Source of the DNA: Promicromonospora sukumoe | GTDB taxonomy: Bacteria; Actinomycetota; Actinomycetes; Actinomycetales; Cellulomonadaceae | Direction: 5' to 3' | Length of the DNA: 64,000 nt | Assembly: GCF_014137995.1 (NCBI RefSeq) | Contig: NZ_JACGWV010000002.1 | Span: 186,001 to 250,000, forward strand | Translations under genes and position numbers: made by a program | In this document: in pieces, positions 61,729 to 64,000 of the stretch | Layout of the letters: each line of letters begins with the position of its first letter | How positions within the stretch are numbered: position 1 is the first letter of the stretch | Notes under the pieces: generated by a model | The model's input: only the letters and a program-made list of their open reading frames with translations | The model's database searches: none | What the model was told of the DNA's origin: nothing

Positions 61729-62412
61729 ATGCCACGCACCCGCCCCGGGCTGGACCGGCCGACGATCGTCGCCGCGGCCCTCGAGACCCTGGACGAGCGC
61801 GGCCTGGACGGGCTGTCGAGCCGCGACGTCGCGCGCCGGCTCGGCGTGCAGCAGCCCGCGCTCTACCACCACTTCCGGAACAAGGCGGAGCTGCTGAGCG
61901 CGGTCGCGGCCGAGGTGCTCGACCGCTGGCACACCGACCGCCTGCCCGAACCCGGCGAGCGCTGGGACGCGTTCCTCCTGCGCAACGCGCGCAGCCTGCG
62001 GCGCGCCATGCTCGCCGTGCGCGACGGCGCGCGCCTGATCGCCTCGACCGGGCCCCGGGCGCCCAACCTCGCCAACTCGGTGGCCCAGGTGGCGCACCTG
62101 GAGGCCCAGGGCTTCGCCGGGACGGACGCGGTGCTGGCGTTCATCGCCGTCTCCCGGTACACGATCGGGGCGACGCTGGAGGAGCAGTCGGCGCCGGGCG
62201 AGGCGGCCTTCGTGGCCGACGACGGCGCCGGCCCTGGTACCGGCGGCGGCGCCGGGGGTGACCGCAGGGGTGACGCGGTCGAAGACGCCGGCCTCGAGGG
62301 CGCCGACCATCTCCTGGCGGTCGTCCGGGCCGTCGCCGACCTCGGCGCCGCGCACGAGTTCGACGTCGGGCTCACGGCGCTCGTGCGGGGCCTGGCGCCG
62401 TCGGACGACTGA
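61729..62412 (+). CDS. TetR family repressor (TetR-class C-terminal domain)
   Basis: A 227-residue regulator. The N-terminus LDRPTIVAAALETLDERGLDGLSSRDVARRLGVQQPALYHHFRNKAELL is very like TetR-class repressors, and the following helix layout (RDGARLIASTGPRAPN, TIGATLEEQSAP) fits the TetR ligand domain. A Gly-rich insert lies at about 165-185. With the twin operators it should repress itself and the divergent membrane protein gene; the inducer is unknown. Confidence 0.88.
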   Translation: MPRTRPGLDRPTIVAAALETLDERGLDGLSSRDVARRLGVQQPALYHHFRNKAELLSAVAAEVLDRWHTDRLPEPGERWDAFLLRNARSLRRAMLAVRDGARLIASTGPRAPNLANSVAQVAHLEAQGFAGTDAVLAFIAVSRYTIGATLEEQSAPGEAAFVADDGAGPGTGGGAGGDRRGDAVEDAGLEGADHLLAVVRAVADLGAAHEFDVGLTALVRGLAPSDD

Positions 62413-62454
62413 ACCGACGTCGGACGGGTGGGCCGCCGTCGGACGGCTGAACGG

Positions 62455-63228
62455 TCAGACGGGCTCGGCCGACGGCTCCTCGGACGGTCCGAGCGACGAC
62501 TCAGCGGCTGATCCAGCGGCAGATCCGGAGGCAGATCCGGAGGCAGGCCCGGCGGGCGGTTCGACGAGCGCCCGGGCGGGCCTGTCGGCGTCGTACCGGA
62601 GGGTGACCTGGTCCCCGACCGCGTGCGCGGCGCCCCACGTGGTCTCGACGAGGGTCTGCTCGCCGGCGAACGGGTGCCGCCAGCGGACGGTGGTCGCCAT
62701 GCGCGGACGACCGTTGAGGACGACCTTGCCGGCCGCGCGCACGTCGGTGACCGTGCCCGTGGCCCGCTGACCGGTGCGGGCCAGCCGACGCCGCGCGGCG
62801 CCCCGCCCCCAGACGAGCAGCACGGGAACTCCCGCGCCGGCGAGCGCCAGCGCGACCAGGCCGAAGATGGTCTCCAGCCAGTACCCGTAGGCCGCGTCGA
62901 GGCGTGCGTCGCCCGGGTCGGCGGGGTCGTACAGGACGGTGACGCGCTCGCCGACGGCGTACCGCGGCGGGTTGGTGCCGGTCCGGTCGGTGAAGCCGTG
63001 CTCCTGGCCGCCCACCTCGTACGCCACCTCCGCGTGGTAGGTGGAGCGCGTGGTGCCCTCGTCGCTGCTGCTGTACTGCTCGTCGAGGCCGACCACGACG
63101 CCGTCGACCGCCTGGGCGTCGGCCAGGAAGCCGGCGGTCCGCACCGCGAGGACGCCCGCGACCGTGCCGAACACCGCCGCCATGACCAGCAGTCCGACGG
63201 CGACGAGGAGGAGGGCACGAGATCTCAT
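62455..63228 (-). CDS. DUF3592 family membrane protein
   Basis: A 257-residue protein with a helix at about 7-30, a small external beta-domain (AVDGVVVGLDEQ, YHAEVAYEVGGQEHGFTDRTG, VTVLYDPADPGDARLD), a second helix near 118-140 and a second related beta-domain (ATGTVTDVRAAGKVVLNGRPRM). The VLYDP segment is the DUF3592 hallmark. The tail is a Ser/Gly/Ala repeat. Convergent with the TetR gene. Confidence 0.82.
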   Translation of the reverse strand: MRSRALLLVAVGLLVMAAVFGTVAGVLAVRTAGFLADAQAVDGVVVGLDEQYSSSDEGTTRSTYHAEVAYEVGGQEHGFTDRTGTNPPRYAVGERVTVLYDPADPGDARLDAAYGYWLETIFGLVALALAGAGVPVLLVWGRGAARRRLARTGQRATGTVTDVRAAGKVVLNGRPRMATTVRWRHPFAGEQTLVETTWGAAHAVGDQVTLRYDADRPARALVEPPAGPASGSASGSAAGSAAESSLGPSEEPSAEPV

Positions 63229-63263
63229 CGGGGCATCGAACCACGCGCGGTTCCCGCGCGCGA

Positions 63264-63350
63264 CGCCCTGGACGTCCTGGACGTCAACTTCGCCCTGGAC
63301 GTCGGACTCGCCCTAGTCGAGCTCCCCCTAGACGTCGAGCTTCGCCCGGA
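63264..63350. repeat. Degenerate CTGGACGTC direct repeats
   Basis: CTGGACGTC, CTAGACGTC and CTAGTCGAG variants repeat about every 9-30 bases between the DUF3592 gene and the 3' end of the next gene. They look like diverged slippage products. Confidence 0.5.
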
Positions 63351-63651
63351 CGATCGCGACGACCCGGCCCACGTTGACCGCCCAGCCGACGCCGAAGACG
63401 CGCGGCCCGACGACGTGCTCCGCCTCCGGGTCCCACAGCCGCTCCTTGGCGCGCTCCAGGGTCGGGAACCGGAAGTCGTACGGCACGACGGCCGCGACCT
63501 TGCCGTTCCAGGTGCGTTCGTCCTCCGGCTTGCGCAGCTCCTTCACGATCGCCGCGACCGCAAGGCTGATCGTCACGAGCGTGAGGAGCCGGTTGAGGCC
63601 GCCCTTGCGGTGCTTCTTCGTTCCGCTGCCGCCCGACGTGCTGGATCCCAC
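63328..63651 (-). CDS. Small membrane protein with DUF5808-like C-terminus
   Basis: A 107-residue protein. A Lys/Gly-rich N-terminus (GTKKHRKGG) is followed by a hydrophobic helix (about 18-35) and the C-terminal block RLWDPEAEHVVGPRVFGVGWAVNVG, which resembles DUF5808. GTG at 63651 was chosen as a likely start just before the conserved part; a longer frame begins upstream at 63735. Role unknown. Confidence 0.6.
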   Translation of the reverse strand: MGSSTSGGSGTKKHRKGGLNRLLTLVTISLAVAAIVKELRKPEDERTWNGKVAAVVPYDFRFPTLERAKERLWDPEAEHVVGPRVFGVGWAVNVGRVVAIVRAKLDV

Positions 63652-63810
63652 GACGTCCTCCGGGGTTCGCGGCGCCGGTCCTTGGTCCCGGTGCCTGTCG
63701 CCACCATCCTGGTCCACGCTCCTGGTACACGCCACGGGAGGTCGCCGACGGCGGGCGTTTCGGCGGGCGATTTGCCGACGTGTCGGAGGCAGGTGGCATG
63801 CTCGACGCCC

Positions 63811-64000
63811 ATGGGCTTGATCACCGACTACTTCATCGCCGGCTCCGACTCCGAGGCGGCGCGATTTCTCGACGGCGGCGTCTACGGCGCCGGGCTGGAC
63901 GCCGACGACCTCCAGGAGGCCAAGGGCATCGACCCGTTCATCATGCTCCGGACGCTGGAGGCGACGCTGACCGGTCAGCCGTACGACGAGATCGCGGAGG
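63811..64000 (+). CDS. Hypothetical protein, 5' part (runs off window)
   Basis: ATG at 63811 opens a frame with at least 63 codons, beginning MGLITDYFIAGSDSEAARFL and continuing to the window edge. No family was recognised. GGAGGCAGG lies upstream at 63785-63793, somewhat far from the ATG. Codon third positions are strongly G/C, which supports it as real. Confidence 0.7.
   Translation, partial: MGLITDYFIAGSDSEAARFLDGGVYGAGLDADDLQEAKGIDPFIMLRTLEATLTGQPYDEIAE

Overview
The window is very GC-rich actinobacterial DNA with many GTG starts, 4- to 8-nt start/stop overlaps, C-x-x-C forms of ribosomal proteins L28 and L32, and the gene order murA-plsC-gpsA-ddl-DUF3515-thiL-rpmB-DAK2-recG-rsmD-coaD-DUF177-rpmF-rnc-fpg. 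The carbohydrate-active genes and overall style suggest a soil or plant-associated member of Promicromonosporaceae/Cellulomonadaceae; that family placement is inference. No tRNA, rRNA, prophage, insertion sequence or CRISPR array was seen.

Layout. 1-6.8 kb: cytochrome bd oxidase and its assembly exporter (cydA partial, cydB, cydD, cydC). 7.0-12.4 kb: histidine kinase and response regulator, divergent from an ABC ATPase plus FtsX-type permease. 13.0-17.0 kb: a PYROXD2/CrtI-like oxidoreductase, an NlpC/P60 wall hydrolase under a c-di-AMP (ydaO-type) riboswitch, and a 2-hydroxyacid dehydrogenase. 17.1-31 kb: conserved housekeeping block (fpg, rnc, rpmF, DUF177, coaD, rsmD, a nuclease/phosphatase-fold membrane protein, recG, DAK2 kinase, rpmB, GNAT, thiL, DUF3515, TetR, ddl at its end). 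32.2-47.6 kb: an accessory stretch between ddl and gpsA, holding an acyl-CoA ligase and aldehyde dehydrogenase with a divergent PucR-like regulator, an acyl-CoA-dehydrogenase-like flavoprotein, a Cys/Met transsulfuration enzyme, an MFS carrier with a GlxA-like regulator, two exported glycosidases (beta-helix GH141-like and GH95 alpha-fucosidase) behind a strong operator-bearing promoter, and an AMIN-like lipoprotein. 47.6-51 kb: gpsA, plsC, murA. 51-64 kb: an MHS transporter, an ABC exporter with a LolA/RseB-like exported protein and a divergent two-component system, a TauE/SafE permease, several membrane proteins, and a TetR gene with twin tetO-like operators.

The most unusual signal is a set of at least six unrelated families of short palindromic elements (called A-F here, about 50-90 bp, long nearly perfect arms). 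Most lie in intergenic gaps, often between convergent genes where they could act as two-way terminators. Several lie inside genes and are translated: three family-A copies and one family-E copy sit in frame inside cydC, a family-F half-site sits inside fpg, and a family-A copy supplies the C-terminus and stop codon of an MFS gene. The host proteins CydD, CydC, Fpg and the FtsX permease are also swollen by low-complexity or tandem-repeat insertions. No RAYT-type transposase is present in the window that would explain their spread.
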